A stretch of DNA of 64,000 bases from Robbsia andropogonis (GCF_000970345.1 NZ_LAQU01000003.1:275307-339306), one strand, 5' to 3'; shown: positions 1-10,564, numbered from the stretch's first letter. Numbers and translations: made by a program. Notes: generated by a model not told the origin, from the sequence alone.

Positions 1-374
1 GTCGGGTTTTCGAAGCCACTTTCGCTGGCCCAGGGGCCGTGAAAGTGCATCACCGTGGGCGTGTCCGCCAGCGCCTTCATGCCAGGCATCGCATACAACG
101 CAAAATGGATAGCAACGTTATCCGGCTTGAATGCCCGTACTTCCTCACGAATGGCGGTACGGCTCGCAAGCAGACGTCGCGCCAGCGACTCGTCCTTACC
201 GGCGAAGCTGCGAACACGGCCACCGGTATCGCGTTCCGCCTGGCCATTGCCGGCCACTAGGCCATGCACGGTGACTCCCGCGTCCGGCAGGGCGTTGAAC
301 AACGTGTAGTACATGCGATCCAGGCCACCCGGTCTTTCCGGGAACCAGTGCATGCCAAGTTGAAGTGATTTCAT
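1..374 (-). CDS. Glycosyltransferase family 4, N-terminal part (runs off window start)
   Basis: Reading the minus strand from the ATG at 374 gives an open frame to the window edge: it begins MKSLQLGMHWFPERPGGLDR and continues with a Rossmann-type GT-B N-domain (HFALYAMP, then HFHGPWASES, the usual acceptor-side HGPW motif of GT4 enzymes). About 124 residues are visible; the donor-binding C-domain lies outside. It is the most downstream visible gene of the minus-strand exopolysaccharide operon, 137 bp after the preceding glycosyltransferase. By family it would add a sugar to the lipid-linked repeat unit at the cytoplasmic face of the inner membrane; donor and acceptor cannot be told. Confidence 0.85.
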   Translation of the reverse strand, partial: MKSLQLGMHWFPERPGGLDRMYYTLFNALPDAGVTVHGLVAGNGQAERDTGGRVRSFAGKDESLARRLLASRTAIREEVRAFKPDNVAIHFALYAMPGMKALADTPTVMHFHGPWASESGFENP

Positions 375-511
375 CTGGACTCTCGATTCGTTACACGTCA
401 GCCTTGGGTCAAGACCGACCGTTCAGTCCACGAATTCAGCCAGCCGTGGCCCCTACGGGGACGTACCCGCTCACACGGACACTGGTTGATTCGCCTGCTT
501 GCAATCGCTAC

Positions 512-1663
512 TCAGCGAGCGGGCTGAGGCTCGCCGCGCTGCTTCTCCGCCAGCGTGCGTTCATAGACGGCCAAATAGCGCTCGGCCATCGCCTGCCAGG
601 AATTTCGCTTGACGGCTTCACGGCCTCTCACCCGCATGGCTTCGCGCAGCGACGGGTCGGCTTGTATCGTCTTCACTGCCCGAACCATGCCGTCGACGTC
701 GTCGGGGTCCTGCAGTACCACGCCGGCATTGCCGAGCAATTCCGATGCACCGGCACGCGCCGAGGCGATCACCGGCAGGCCCGCGGCCATCGCCTCTGGA
801 ATCACCAACGCCCATGGGTCATAGCGCGACGGAAAGACAAACGCGTCACAGGAGGCCATCAACTGCGGCGTGGCCTTTACATGACCCAGGAAGTGGACAC
901 GATCGGCGATGCCGAGATCCTGCGCCATCTTCGGATGCACGCTGCCCCGCGCCTCTCCGCCCACCGCGAGTTCGATCTCCGGTGGCAGTTTCGCCAACGC
1001 CTTCAGCACCGTATCCAGGTTCTTGCGTGAATTCCGGATATCGCCGACAAACAGCAGCAGAAACTTGTCCTCCGGCAGCTTGAACCGGGCGCGGTCACGT
1101 GGCACGTCCGTAAAGCTCTCCACCGATGCGCCATTGAAGATCACATCCGCGCCCCCTTCGATACCGGCCTGCTTCAACTCATCGCCAACGCGCTTCGACA
1201 CGGCGATGATCGTCCGTGCACGTTTCAATGCAACCCGTTCGAGGCACATGTTCAAGCGCGTATAGAAATACTGATAGGCCGAGCGCAGGCCACCGAATGG
1301 TGAAAACGGATAGAAGCCGCTGCGATACCAGCCGCGATGCACGAAGTGCACCGCGTTGACATCCGCGGCGGCCCACGTGATGAAGCCATTCACGTGCAGG
1401 ATATCGAATTCACCTCGGTGCTTTCGGATGGCCTGCAAGCTGCGCCACGCGAACACCTGGTAGCGCAACATATAGGTCGGTAATGTGCCGTAGTCGATCT
1501 TGATCCAGGTCAGGTTCGGATGATCCGCGAAATCGGTCTTCAATTCCGCGGCGAACAGCAACACCTTCCAGCCGCGTGCCAGCGCGGCCCGGATCACTTC
1601 GAGGTTCACGCGCCCCTGTCCGTCGTTTTCCCGGATGACATGCTGGACGACCGCTAATCTCAT
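512..1663 (-). CDS. Glycosyltransferase family 4 (exopolysaccharide repeat-unit assembly)
   Basis: A complete 383-residue GT-B fold protein. The N-domain starts MRLAVVQHVI and the C-domain carries the GT4 donor-binding signature: LLFVGDIRNSRKNLDTVLKA, then FVFPSRYDPWALVIPEAMAA with the conserved E-x7-E pair, and GLPVIASARAGASEL. It should transfer a nucleotide-activated sugar, with retention, to the undecaprenyl-linked oligosaccharide. Its ATG overlaps the stop of the upstream membrane protein by 4 bp (ATGA), which argues for translational coupling. Donor specificity is not readable from the sequence. Confidence 0.92.
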   Translation of the reverse strand: MRLAVVQHVIRENDGQGRVNLEVIRAALARGWKVLLFAAELKTDFADHPNLTWIKIDYGTLPTYMLRYQVFAWRSLQAIRKHRGEFDILHVNGFITWAAADVNAVHFVHRGWYRSGFYPFSPFGGLRSAYQYFYTRLNMCLERVALKRARTIIAVSKRVGDELKQAGIEGGADVIFNGASVESFTDVPRDRARFKLPEDKFLLLFVGDIRNSRKNLDTVLKALAKLPPEIELAVGGEARGSVHPKMAQDLGIADRVHFLGHVKATPQLMASCDAFVFPSRYDPWALVIPEAMAAGLPVIASARAGASELLGNAGVVLQDPDDVDGMVRAVKTIQADPSLREAMRVRGREAVKRNSWQAMAERYLAVYERTLAEKQRGEPQPAR

Positions 1664-3411
1664 ATCGCCCCCTTTTTCCCGATAATGCGTTGATGCACAC
1701 CGCCGATTGGTCGTGAACCGCGATTGACGATCACCCCGGTACCGGTACGCCGCACCGGTTCTGCGGGCGGCGTCGGTTCGCTACGCCGCGTCGTAACCGC
1801 GCGCGGTGCCGGGTTAGCAGAAGGCGGTGGCGCCGCGCGCTCCGCCGAAGCACCCGTGCGACGGCTTGCGTCGGGCGTTGGCGTACCGCCTTGGACGCCA
1901 ACCTGCGGCAATGCCCGACGACGCTCGTAATACCGTGCCGCCATCAGCGGGATCGTCACGCCTGTCATGTACAACAGGCCGTCCAACGCAACCAGTGTAT
2001 TAACGAAGACGAGCTGCGCCAACACGCCGATGGCAATCGCGTACCACACCATCACGAAACGGTCTTGCCGATACTTGATGGCGAGCCGCGTGGCCCGCGC
2101 CAGCGAACTGAACAGGCCGATCAGGAACAGCAACACACCGGGCCAACCCAGCGTGTAGGGCAACTCCATCACGCCGCTGTCGAACGATGCGGTCAGCGCG
2201 GCATTCCCATCACTGCCGCCGCTCAGCCGGGCGCCGGTGCCCACCGCGCCCATTCCTTGTCCGGCCACGTCGCCGAGCGCCGTGGAAAGAAAACTCGAAT
2301 AAAACTGTGTCCGGGCCTCAAAGCTGTTGTCGCTGCTGATGTCGCCGACGGTGTTCACCCGCTTGCTCAACTGATCGGAAACCAGACTACTGGTGAAGAC
2401 CGGAACCGACAACATCGCCACGATCAGTACACCGAAAATCACGCGAATCTTGGTCTTTGCGTCGAGCACCGTCAGCAACAGCAGGATCGACAACACCATG
2501 CCCCCCCAGGCCGAGCGCACCAGTGTCAAACCCAGGCAAATCACGCCAAGCGACGCGGTCAGCCAGCGCCACTTGTAGCCGGGCACCAGTGACAGCAACA
2601 ATCCCGCCGAGATCATGCCGGCGAATGGGCCGGTCGAATTCAACGGTCCGAACATCCGTGACGCGAACGGCGCCGGATCGCCCAGCGAACTGGTCAGACC
2701 GGACAATGTCATCCACAGCGCATCCCATGGCGGCATGATCGCGTACTGGATCACGCCGTAGATACCCATGAAGATCGTGCCCGATAACCATGTACGCATC
2801 ATCATCCGCTGGAACTGCGGAAAACGTTCGGATAACGAATACGCGTGCAAGGCCATCAAGATGGGATATAGCCATCCTGAAAAAGCATACGTCGCCGAAA
2901 ATAAACCATTGGTGACAATACCCACCAGGAAACTGTAAATCGTGCCGGCGAGCATCAGTAAATACGGCAAGCCGCTCTTCGTACCCAGGAAACGACCGTG
3001 CCGCATCAGGCTAAACAGTGACAGCATCGCCACCGCCAGCGGCGCGACCTGGATCGGACTGGTGGGATTGAAGGTGCCATGGAAGAAGTCGGTCAATCGG
3101 CGTATTTCGGACGAGACGAACCACAACCACAAGGAATAACCGATGTAGTAGACCGGATAGCGCTTCAGAAACCAGGCGCCTATCCCCACCGACATCACGG
3201 GAAAGGCGAATTCGAGCAGCGTTCCCTGATGCGCGACGATCAGCAACAGCGTGATGACGATCTGCGCGACCGGGAGCGCCCAGAACTCCTTCGAACTGGT
3301 GCGGCGCGCGCCCCCCTGCCGCGTGACAGTGCCGGCCGCTTGCGCGGAACCGGCCGCGGGGCGCGGAGGCAGGGAGGAGGGAGAACTGAGCGAACTCATC
3401 GGCGCACTCAA
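1660..3411 (-). CDS. Wzy/O-antigen-ligase-like multispanning polysaccharide polymerase
   Basis: A 583-residue protein with about ten hydrophobic segments between residues 45 and 475, flanked by a Ser/Pro/Ala-rich N-terminus and a basic, Pro-rich C-terminal tail of about 90 residues. A large loop follows the fifth or sixth helix, and the GLTLVRSAWGGMVLS helix has the look of the Wzy_C/O-antigen ligase family. Placed between the wzc-like kinase and GT4 genes and overlapping both by 4 bp, it is the best candidate for the polymerase of a Wzx/Wzy-dependent exopolysaccharide. It could instead be a ligase, but export genes next to it favour polymerisation. No Wzx flippase is visible in the window. 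Confidence 0.8.
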   Translation of the reverse strand: MSAPMSSLSSPSSLPPRPAAGSAQAAGTVTRQGGARRTSSKEFWALPVAQIVITLLLIVAHQGTLLEFAFPVMSVGIGAWFLKRYPVYYIGYSLWLWFVSSEIRRLTDFFHGTFNPTSPIQVAPLAVAMLSLFSLMRHGRFLGTKSGLPYLLMLAGTIYSFLVGIVTNGLFSATYAFSGWLYPILMALHAYSLSERFPQFQRMMMRTWLSGTIFMGIYGVIQYAIMPPWDALWMTLSGLTSSLGDPAPFASRMFGPLNSTGPFAGMISAGLLLSLVPGYKWRWLTASLGVICLGLTLVRSAWGGMVLSILLLLTVLDAKTKIRVIFGVLIVAMLSVPVFTSSLVSDQLSKRVNTVGDISSDNSFEARTQFYSSFLSTALGDVAGQGMGAVGTGARLSGGSDGNAALTASFDSGVMELPYTLGWPGVLLFLIGLFSSLARATRLAIKYRQDRFVMVWYAIAIGVLAQLVFVNTLVALDGLLYMTGVTIPLMAARYYERRRALPQVGVQGGTPTPDASRRTGASAERAAPPPSANPAPRAVTTRRSEPTPPAEPVRRTGTGVIVNRGSRPIGGVHQRIIGKKGAI

Positions 3412-5684
3412 TGCGATTCGCTATCGTACTGATAGACGTAGTGGTAATTGCCGCCGCCGTACTTGCCGTACTTTGCAACGCGGCTCGGGATCGCATTGAA
3501 GATGGCGCCCACGACACGGCCACCGGACTGCGTCAGCTTCTTGATGGAACCGGACACCTCGCGCTCGGCATGCATGCCATGGCGGAACACGAGGAAGGAA
3601 CTGCCGGCAAAGCTGCCGATGATCGTGGCATCGGTCACCGCCAGCACCGGTGGCGTGTCGATAATGACGATATCGTATGCGTTGCTCAACGTCTCAAAAA
3701 CATTGCGCGTTTCCGGCGACATCAGCAACTCGGCAGGGTTGTCCGGAATCGCACCTGTCCAGATCGTGCTCAGGCCGGCGATATCGGTCTGGTTCACGAC
3801 CTGCTCGACCGGCAGCGTCCCTGTCAACGCTTCGGACAAACCTGGGAAGCGAGGCTGATTGAAGTACTCGTTCAAATGACCACGGCGCATGTCGGCGTCC
3901 ACCAGCAGCACGCGCTTGCCGGCTTCGGCAAGTAGCGTTGCGATGTTGACCGAGACAAAGCTCTTGCCGGTACCCGGCACGGGACCCGACATCGCCAGCA
4001 AGTTGTTCGGCGCATCGGCGAGCGCGAACTGCAACGAGGTGCGGAAGCTGCGCAACGATTCCACCGACGGATCCTTCGGCAGCGACTTCGCCAGAATCGC
4101 GCGGCGGCCGTCGCGAGCGCGCTTGTAGCTCTCGTCCCAGCGCACCTGCACCGCGTTCAGGGGCACTGCACCCATGACCGGCAATCCCATCGACCGTTCG
4201 ATGACATCCGGATCCTCGATACCGCTAGACATCTGCTTGCGACCGAATACGAGCAAGGCCCCCAGAATGATCCCGAGGAACACCGATGCGGCAACAATCA
4301 TCCCCTTCTTCGGTTTGATCGGCGTTGCCGGAGGCATGGCGCGATCCAGTATCCGCACATTCCCCGTCGTACCCGCGCGCTGGATCTGCAATTCCTGAAC
4401 GCGGTTCAACAGCAGCACATAAATGTCTTCTGAAACCTTCGCATCCCGTTGCAGGCTCAATGCATTGGCCTCATCGATCGGCATGCTCTTGAAGCGCTCC
4501 TGGAACTTGTCGCGTGCCGCGGTGATCTGCGCGATCTGTTCCTCGATCGACTTTACGACCGGATGTTCGCGCGTGTAGCGCTGCAACAGGTCGGCTTCCT
4601 GCAACTTCAGCGTGTCGATCTGGCGTTCATAGTCGATCGCCCCCTGCAAGTAGACATTCGCTTCCTCGGACGGCTTGAACGTACCCGACTTTTGCTGGAA
4701 GGCGCTCAACCGCTGCTCGGCCGCCTGCAGCTCTGCCTTGCGGCCCGGCAGTTCTTCGTTCAGGAAGTTCAGCATCAGGCTGGCATCTTCCTGCTTGCGC
4801 TGTATGTGCTGCTTCAGGTACGAGTCCGCCACGGCGTTCGTCAGTGCCGTGATACGGTCCGGACTGGCACCGGTCATCGAAATCTGAATGACGCCGGTTT
4901 GCTTGCCTTGCTCCGCAACCGCCACACCGGCACCAAATCCCTCGATCGTTTCCAGTTCGTTCTGGCGCGTCACGGTGAAACGGCAACCCGGATTCGCAAC
5001 CAGTTGCTTGATCAACATCGTTACGCCATTGCCATGCGCCGTCTGACCGACCGCGCCTTTCAGCAACAGATTGCCATTCGGGTCCCGCAGTTCATACGTA
5101 TCGTTCTCACCCACCGTCAGCAACAGCGGCACGTTCTCCAGCTGCTGCGGCACCGTGATGTCATCGATGTCGACACTCTCACCGCCCCAGGCATACCCTT
5201 TCAGGCCGAACCAGGGACGCGACAGATGGCCTTTCCCGCCAAGCAGGTGCGCCAGCGAGCCGAGCACCGGGAACGTCTTTGGTTCAACGCCGAATTGCAT
5301 CTTGAACTGATGCACGACCGGCCCGAGCACGTCACGGCTCTCGATCACCTGTATCTCGGCCGCCGTCGGCAGCGTCGTGCCGGACAGGCTGCTCAGGGCA
5401 TTGGCTTGCTGCGCGAGCGGCGACGAGGTGTTGTCCGGTTGCTCGACCTGCACCAGGGCGTCCACCGAATAGATCGGCGTGGCGATCTCGACATAGACCA
5501 AGGCCGCGACGACGACAACGACGGTGATGCCAACGATCCACCAAATCTGCTCGATGAACAGACGGATCAGGTCTCCTAGTACGAGACCCTCCTGCTCGCC
5601 ACCCTGGGCCGTCGGCCCGACATTATTAGCTGGGGTATTCAAATTCTCTCTGCCGGTCGATTCAACATTCCGCCCGTCCTGCAT
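3408..5684 (-). CDS. wzc: Polysaccharide co-polymerase / tyrosine autokinase (Wzc, BceF type)
   Basis: This is a fused PCP-2a protein: an N-terminal Wzz domain with a first membrane helix (IWWIVGITVVVVVAALVYV), a periplasmic coiled-coil region, a second helix (GMIVAASVFLGIILGALLVF), then a cytoplasmic BY-kinase domain. Walker A (PGTGKS, near residue 570), Walker A' (VLLVDADMRRG) and Walker B (DIVIIDTPP, near residue 671) are intact, and the C-terminus is a tyrosine cluster (YGKYGG, NYHYVYQY). It controls chain length and export through cycles of autophosphorylation. The phosphatase gene upstream would reverse that. I chose the ATG at 5684, which gives a normal short N-terminus; the frame stays open to an ATG at 5771. 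Confidence 0.93.
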   Translation of the reverse strand: MQDGRNVESTGRENLNTPANNVGPTAQGGEQEGLVLGDLIRLFIEQIWWIVGITVVVVVAALVYVEIATPIYSVDALVQVEQPDNTSSPLAQQANALSSLSGTTLPTAAEIQVIESRDVLGPVVHQFKMQFGVEPKTFPVLGSLAHLLGGKGHLSRPWFGLKGYAWGGESVDIDDITVPQQLENVPLLLTVGENDTYELRDPNGNLLLKGAVGQTAHGNGVTMLIKQLVANPGCRFTVTRQNELETIEGFGAGVAVAEQGKQTGVIQISMTGASPDRITALTNAVADSYLKQHIQRKQEDASLMLNFLNEELPGRKAELQAAEQRLSAFQQKSGTFKPSEEANVYLQGAIDYERQIDTLKLQEADLLQRYTREHPVVKSIEEQIAQITAARDKFQERFKSMPIDEANALSLQRDAKVSEDIYVLLLNRVQELQIQRAGTTGNVRILDRAMPPATPIKPKKGMIVAASVFLGIILGALLVFGRKQMSSGIEDPDVIERSMGLPVMGAVPLNAVQVRWDESYKRARDGRRAILAKSLPKDPSVESLRSFRTSLQFALADAPNNLLAMSGPVPGTGKSFVSVNIATLLAEAGKRVLLVDADMRRGHLNEYFNQPRFPGLSEALTGTLPVEQVVNQTDIAGLSTIWTGAIPDNPAELLMSPETRNVFETLSNAYDIVIIDTPPVLAVTDATIIGSFAGSSFLVFRHGMHAEREVSGSIKKLTQSGGRVVGAIFNAIPSRVAKYGKYGGGNYHYVYQYDSESH

Positions 5685-5811
5685 TGCAACGGGCCCCGAA
5701 GCGCGCATTCTCCAGCCGGTGGCAAGAAAATGCGCGAGGCATGATATGGGCATTACGCAAAGTAGTGCCACGGAACCGGCACCGAAACCACTGGTGCCAG
5801 TCTGCCAGACA

Positions 5812-6999
5812 TTACTTCGACAACTGCTTCAGGTAGAACAGTGACGACAAGGTCGGCGTCACGAGACTCAAGACGCGGTTGAAACGTACGCCCTTCGCCG
5901 TGCCCACATAGACAACGTCCAGCGGATCCATCTGGAACTGCGACGCCAGCAACAACGAACCCGGCTGCGTCATGTCCAACTGGTAGATCTGCGGCTCGGT
6001 CGGGTTGTCCCGGCCGCCGCGGAACACGAACACCTCGCGCACGTTGGCCGCGGTATTGTCCACGCCCTGAGCGCCGGTGACGGCGTCGGCCAATGTCAGG
6101 CGTCCTTTGTTCATATACAGCGTTGTCGGTTTGATGACTTCACCAAGCACGAAGACGCGACTGTCGATCTGGTCCGGCACGTTCAATACATCACCGCCTT
6201 GCAACAGCACGTTCTGGGACACATCGCCCTTGTCGAGCAGTGCATAGGCGTTGATGATCGTCGTCTTGCCGTCACGAATCAACCGCACGCGTTGCAAGTC
6301 GCCCGTGTCGCTGGCACCGCCGGAACGCGCGATGGCGTCGGCCAACGTCAATGGACGGTCAGTGATCGGCAGCGTGCCGTTGGCCTTGAACTGGCCTGTC
6401 AACTGCACTTGCTGGCTGCGGTACGCCAGAATGCGGACAGTCACCTGCGGATGATTGATATAGCGCGACAGCGCGCCTTCCAGCGCTCTCTGTACCTGGT
6501 CGGTGGTCTTGTCACCTACCATCACCGTGCCCGCGTAAGGGAAGAAGATCGTGCCGTTCGGCTGCACGGTATAGCCGGTCGGATCGTTCTGCATGCCGCC
6601 ACTCGCCGTTTGCGAGAACGGTGTCGCCAAGCTCGTGCCCCCGGTCGGACTGCTCATCGTCGAACCCAGCGAGCTACCGCCGGACATCGACAATTCAGGG
6701 TGATCCCAGACCGTGACCGCCAGAATGTCCTGTGGCTCGATTTTATATTCGTAATGCTTGGGCACGCCGACGGGAACACCCAACGTCGCATCAGCGGCCT
6801 TTGCCGCCTGTTTCTGTGCCAGTCCTTGCCGCAATACCACTTCAGGAGTGATGGGCTGCACCAGATAGGACTCGTCTTCCGTGTTGACGACGTTCGCCTT
6901 CGTCATGCTGGACGTGTCCAGGTAGCTACCTGGCGCCCACATGCAGCCACCTAACGTAGCCATTCCGAGACAAGAAATAAGCACTGCGCGACTTAGCAT
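5812..6999 (-). CDS. wza: Outer-membrane polysaccharide export lipoprotein (Wza, BceE type)
   Basis: A 395-residue export protein. The signal peptide ends in the lipobox LGGC with Cys19 as the acylated residue. It is followed by the Poly_export domain (YKIEPQDILAVTVWDHPELS), with an inserted Gly/Ser/Thr-rich loop, the core FFPYAGTVMVGDKTTDQVQ, and two SLBB-type repeats (VQLTGQFKANG; VFVLGEVIKPTT). Wza octamers form the outer-membrane channel that works with Wzc. The 5' end overlaps the upstream phosphatase gene by 7 bp. Confidence 0.95.
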   Translation of the reverse strand: MLSRAVLISCLGMATLGGCMWAPGSYLDTSSMTKANVVNTEDESYLVQPITPEVVLRQGLAQKQAAKAADATLGVPVGVPKHYEYKIEPQDILAVTVWDHPELSMSGGSSLGSTMSSPTGGTSLATPFSQTASGGMQNDPTGYTVQPNGTIFFPYAGTVMVGDKTTDQVQRALEGALSRYINHPQVTVRILAYRSQQVQLTGQFKANGTLPITDRPLTLADAIARSGGASDTGDLQRVRLIRDGKTTIINAYALLDKGDVSQNVLLQGGDVLNVPDQIDSRVFVLGEVIKPTTLYMNKGRLTLADAVTGAQGVDNTAANVREVFVFRGGRDNPTEPQIYQLDMTQPGSLLLASQFQMDPLDVVYVGTAKGVRFNRVLSLVTPTLSSLFYLKQLSK

Positions 7000-7433
7000 A
7001 TTTTTTTGATCCAGTTTTCGACTGACTGCTCCACAAGTTCGGCACTGCCGCGATATACCGACTCTGCTTGTCTGTACGGGTCGTAGATTTCAACGTTGAG
7101 CCACTTGCCCAGCAAGTGCACCTTCCCACGGGAGGAGGGGTCCAGATCTGACACTTCCCGAATCTGCCGCTCTTCCATCACGAGCACCAATTGGGCGTCC
7201 TGCACCATTTCCGTGGTAATGCGGCGTGAGCGGTGCGCGCTCACATCGATGTCTCGCTCGGCGAGCAAGCGGGCCACCACGTGATCGGCCTCCTGGCCAT
7301 CACGGGCATGCAGCCCCGCCGAATGCACGACGATCCCTCGCGTCCGGACCTGCTCGCTCGCTTGAAAGAGCGCCTCCGCCATGGGGCTTCGGCAAATGTT
7401 CGCATGGCAAACGATCAGTATCTTATTAAACAT
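6993..7433 (-). CDS. Low-molecular-weight protein tyrosine phosphatase (Wzb, BceD type)
   Basis: A 146-residue LMW-PTP with the catalytic P-loop near the N-terminus (CHANICRS, Cys9 and Arg15) and the general-acid loop DPYR near residue 115. It should dephosphorylate the tyrosine cluster of the Wzc kinase encoded two genes downstream, as Wzb and BceD do. It sits 18 bp after ugd and overlaps wza by 7 bp, so it belongs to the same transcript. Length and motifs are standard. Confidence 0.95.
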   Translation of the reverse strand: MFNKILIVCHANICRSPMAEALFQASEQVRTRGIVVHSAGLHARDGQEADHVVARLLAERDIDVSAHRSRRITTEMVQDAQLVLVMEERQIREVSDLDPSSRGKVHLLGKWLNVEIYDPYRQAESVYRGSAELVEQSVENWIKKIC

Positions 7434-7451
7434 CGTCGGATCGTCTGAAGT

Positions 7452-8873
7452 TCAGGCCGTCTTTGGCGAGGACTGACCCTTCACACCAGATGCCGGTATG
7501 AAAGGGCGTCCGATCGCTTCATAGCGAAAGCCCAGTTCCGCCATTGACGCCGGCTCGTATAAATTGCGTCCGTCGAAAATCGCGCGCGCGTGCAGTTGCT
7601 TGATCAGCTTACCAAAGTCCGGACTTTTGAATGCGGTCCACTCTGTAACAATGATTAACGCGTCGGCGCCTTCGGTCGCATCGTATTGCGCATCCACGAA
7701 TTCGAGGCGGGCCTGCGCATCGGCATTGCCTTCGAAATCAAGCGCGAACACGCGTTTGGCTTCTGTCTGCGCGACCGGATCATACGCTTTCACCTTCGCG
7801 CCACGCGACAGCAGCTCGGCCACCAGCGGGCGGCTTGGCGCCTCGCGCATGTCATCGGTGTTCGGCTTGAATGCCAAGCCCCAGACCGCGAACGTCTTGC
7901 CGCCCAAGTCCTCGCCGAAGTGTTTGGTCACCTTGTCCACCAGCACGCTCTTTTGCGCGTTGTTGACGGACTCCACCGCGTTCAGGATCTTCAGATCATG
8001 TCCGTATTCGGAACCGGTGCGAATCAGCGCCTGCACATCCTTCGGAAAACACGAGCCGCCGTATCCGGTACCCGCATACAGAAAGCTATAACCGATACGC
8101 GGATCAGAACCGATTCCACGACGAACCGCCTCGATGTCCGCACCGACTCTATCCGCCAGGTTCGCCATTTCGTTCATGAAAGAAATGCGCGTGGCCAACA
8201 TCGCGTTCGCTGCATACTTCGTGAACTCCGCGGAACGCACATCCATATAACGGGTGCGTTCGTGGTTTCGATTGAACGGCGCATACAGGTTCTTCATCAT
8301 TTCTCGCGCGCGCTCGCCCGTTGCGTCATCGTCGACGCCCAGCACGATCCGGTCGGGACGCATGAAGTCCTCCACCGCAGCGCCTTCCTTCAGGAACTCA
8401 GGATTCGAAACAACGGAAAAGCCGTATTTGCCGCCTTCGCTGTCGACACCGCGCGCGGCCAATGCCGCCCGAATGGTATCGGCCACCCGGCTTGCGGTGC
8501 CCACCGGCACCGTCGACTTGTCGACGATGACCTTGAAGCCTTCCATGTGTTCGCCGATCTTCTTGGCCGCGGCCAGCACATATTTCAAATCCGCCGAGCC
8601 ATCTTCATCCGGCGGCGTACCTACCGCGATGAACTGCACGTCACCATGTGCCACGCTCGCCGCGACATCGGTTGAGAACTGCAGACGACCCGCGGCACGA
8701 TTGCGCGCGATGATTTCCTTCAGTCCCGGCTCATGGATCGGGACACCACCATCGTTCAGGATCGCGATCTTGCGCGGGTCCACGTCAAGGCAGAAGACGT
8801 CATTGCCGATCTCCGCCAGGCAGGCGCCCGTGACCAAGCCTACGTAACCAGTGCCAATAATGGTGATTTTCAT
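7452..8873 (-). CDS. ugd: UDP-glucose 6-dehydrogenase
   Basis: It oxidises UDP-glucose to UDP-glucuronate with two NAD+, supplying the acidic sugar of the polymer. The 473-residue protein starts with the NAD fold ([12 protein letters not shown]), contains the K-S-T-V-P-V-G segment ([10 protein letters not shown]) and the catalytic cysteine in [10 protein letters not shown] (near residue 274), then the UDP-binding domain ([17 protein letters not shown]). About 20 extra C-terminal residues follow the usual end. It lies 146 bp after the priming transferase gene, in the position of bceC in cepacian clusters. Confidence 0.97.
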   Translation of the reverse strand: MKITIIGTGYVGLVTGACLAEIGNDVFCLDVDPRKIAILNDGGVPIHEPGLKEIIARNRAAGRLQFSTDVAASVAHGDVQFIAVGTPPDEDGSADLKYVLAAAKKIGEHMEGFKVIVDKSTVPVGTASRVADTIRAALAARGVDSEGGKYGFSVVSNPEFLKEGAAVEDFMRPDRIVLGVDDDATGERAREMMKNLYAPFNRNHERTRYMDVRSAEFTKYAANAMLATRISFMNEMANLADRVGADIEAVRRGIGSDPRIGYSFLYAGTGYGGSCFPKDVQALIRTGSEYGHDLKILNAVESVNNAQKSVLVDKVTKHFGEDLGGKTFAVWGLAFKPNTDDMREAPSRPLVAELLSRGAKVKAYDPVAQTEAKRVFALDFEGNADAQARLEFVDAQYDATEGADALIIVTEWTAFKSPDFGKLIKQLHARAIFDGRNLYEPASMAELGFRYEAIGRPFIPASGVKGQSSPKTA

Positions 8874-9019
8874 AATGTTTTATCTATCGTGTTGCGGTTA
8901 TCAGGCAAGTGCATTCGACGAAGCTGCACAGGCAGCAAGGCGCTTCGCCAACGTCACCCGGATGGGCCGTTGAACGCTTTCAGGGTGCGCCATGAAAGAC
9001 AACGACCCTCCGTTCTACA

Positions 9020-10465
9020 TCAGTACGCGTTGCTGCCGATAAAGCCCTTGACGATTGTCAGCAGGACAATCTTCATATCGAACCAAAAGCTCCAGTGCTG
9101 AATATAGTACAGGTCGAATTTGACACGTGCCTCCATCTTCTCCACGCGATCCGTTTCACCGCGGAAGCCGTTGACCTGCGCCCACCCCGTAATACCGGGT
9201 TTGATCCGATACCGGTACATATATCCATCCACCTGGTCCTTATAGAGATCGTCATGGGCGATCGCATGCGGGCGCGGCCCCACCACGGACATTTCGCCGC
9301 GCAGCACATTGATGAACTGCGGCAGTTCGTCCAGGCTCGTTCGACGCAGGAACGCGCCCACCTTCGTAATCCGAGGGTCCACCTTTTTCGCCTGCGTGAT
9401 GACCCCGGCCGCCTCGGTATGCACCTTCATCGAACGGAACTTATATATTTCGAACTCACGCCCGTCAACGCCCTTGCGCCACTGCTTGAAGAAAACCGGC
9501 CCACGCGACGATACCTTGACTGCAATAGCAATCGAAATCAGCAGCGGCGACAGCATCAACAGCACTACCGCGGCGAAAAGGCGGTCGAAGACCAGCTTCG
9601 GCAAGACCTGTAGTTCCGCCACTTCATTGCCGGTCAGGTTGATGGCAGGCAGACCAAGCAGATCGATGATCGAATGATTGAACAAGCTGAGACTGCGGAC
9701 ATCGGGGATGAATCGGATATTGACGAAGTCATTCCGAAACTCTCGCATGTACCGCATGATGTTGCGCTCCTCCGAAAGCGGCAATGCCAGCCAGATTTCG
9801 TGCACCCGACGCTGCCGCACCATGCGCACCAGTTCGTCGAAGCTCGACAGCACCGGCACGCCCGCGATCTGTTGCGGTGGTTGCAATGCCTCCGGCACGG
9901 TCGCATATGTGGCATCGATCGGCGTGAACTCCGCACTATAGATATCGCGTGAGGGATCTTCCTCCAGCACACACACCGCGCGGAAGCCTGCCTGCGGCGC
10001 TGTGCGAATGCGCGACAACACAGCCCGGCAATAACCGCCCGAACCGACGATTACCACCGCACGCTGGTTCAAGCCCTGGCGCCGGATGTTCTTCAGTAAC
10101 GCATAGAAGAAGGACTTCGACAGCACAAGCAGGATGCCGCACGTCACTACCCACGCGCCCACCCATTCCCGGGATAGCGAATGCGTCCGTTGCAGGCCGA
10201 AGACCACTGCAAGGGCAAACACCATCACTACAAGCCACGCACAGATAACGCGAACCAGCAACTCGCCTATTTGCTTGCCGCGCCAGGACTGATAAATATT
10301 CAGCCCAGGAAACAGCAGTACCACGCCCAAACTGTTGAAGACCACCATGAAGTAGTCGACGTCCGACCACCGGTGGTGCGCCCCCCCACCAAAAACGAAA
10401 TGCGTCCCGATGCCGCTCAACGCGACAACGAGTATATCGATCAGCCTGGCCATTAATGGAAGCAT
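9020..10465 (-). CDS. Undecaprenyl-phosphate glucose-1-phosphate transferase (WcaJ/BceB type)
   Basis: This enzyme starts the repeat unit by moving glucose-1-phosphate from UDP-glucose to undecaprenyl phosphate. The 481-residue protein has about four N-terminal membrane helices, a CoA-binding-like Rossmann domain (AVVIVGSGGYCRAVLSRI) and the C-terminal bacterial sugar transferase domain with KFRSMKVHTEAAG, RRTSLDELPQF and VVGPRPHA. This layout is typical of WcaJ-type initiators. Glucose as substrate is inferred from the family and from ugd next to it. Confidence 0.93.
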   Translation of the reverse strand: MLPLMARLIDILVVALSGIGTHFVFGGGAHHRWSDVDYFMVVFNSLGVVLLFPGLNIYQSWRGKQIGELLVRVICAWLVVMVFALAVVFGLQRTHSLSREWVGAWVVTCGILLVLSKSFFYALLKNIRRQGLNQRAVVIVGSGGYCRAVLSRIRTAPQAGFRAVCVLEEDPSRDIYSAEFTPIDATYATVPEALQPPQQIAGVPVLSSFDELVRMVRQRRVHEIWLALPLSEERNIMRYMREFRNDFVNIRFIPDVRSLSLFNHSIIDLLGLPAINLTGNEVAELQVLPKLVFDRLFAAVVLLMLSPLLISIAIAVKVSSRGPVFFKQWRKGVDGREFEIYKFRSMKVHTEAAGVITQAKKVDPRITKVGAFLRRTSLDELPQFINVLRGEMSVVGPRPHAIAHDDLYKDQVDGYMYRYRIKPGITGWAQVNGFRGETDRVEKMEARVKFDLYYIQHWSFWFDMKIVLLTIVKGFIGSNAY

Positions 10466-10564
10466 CTTTTCTTTCTCCTCCCAGGGGCTAAGAGCAATCC
10501 AACGCAGACGTGAATGTCGTTCCCGATGGATCGCATTGCCGCCCGCACCGTCGCCGGACCACCA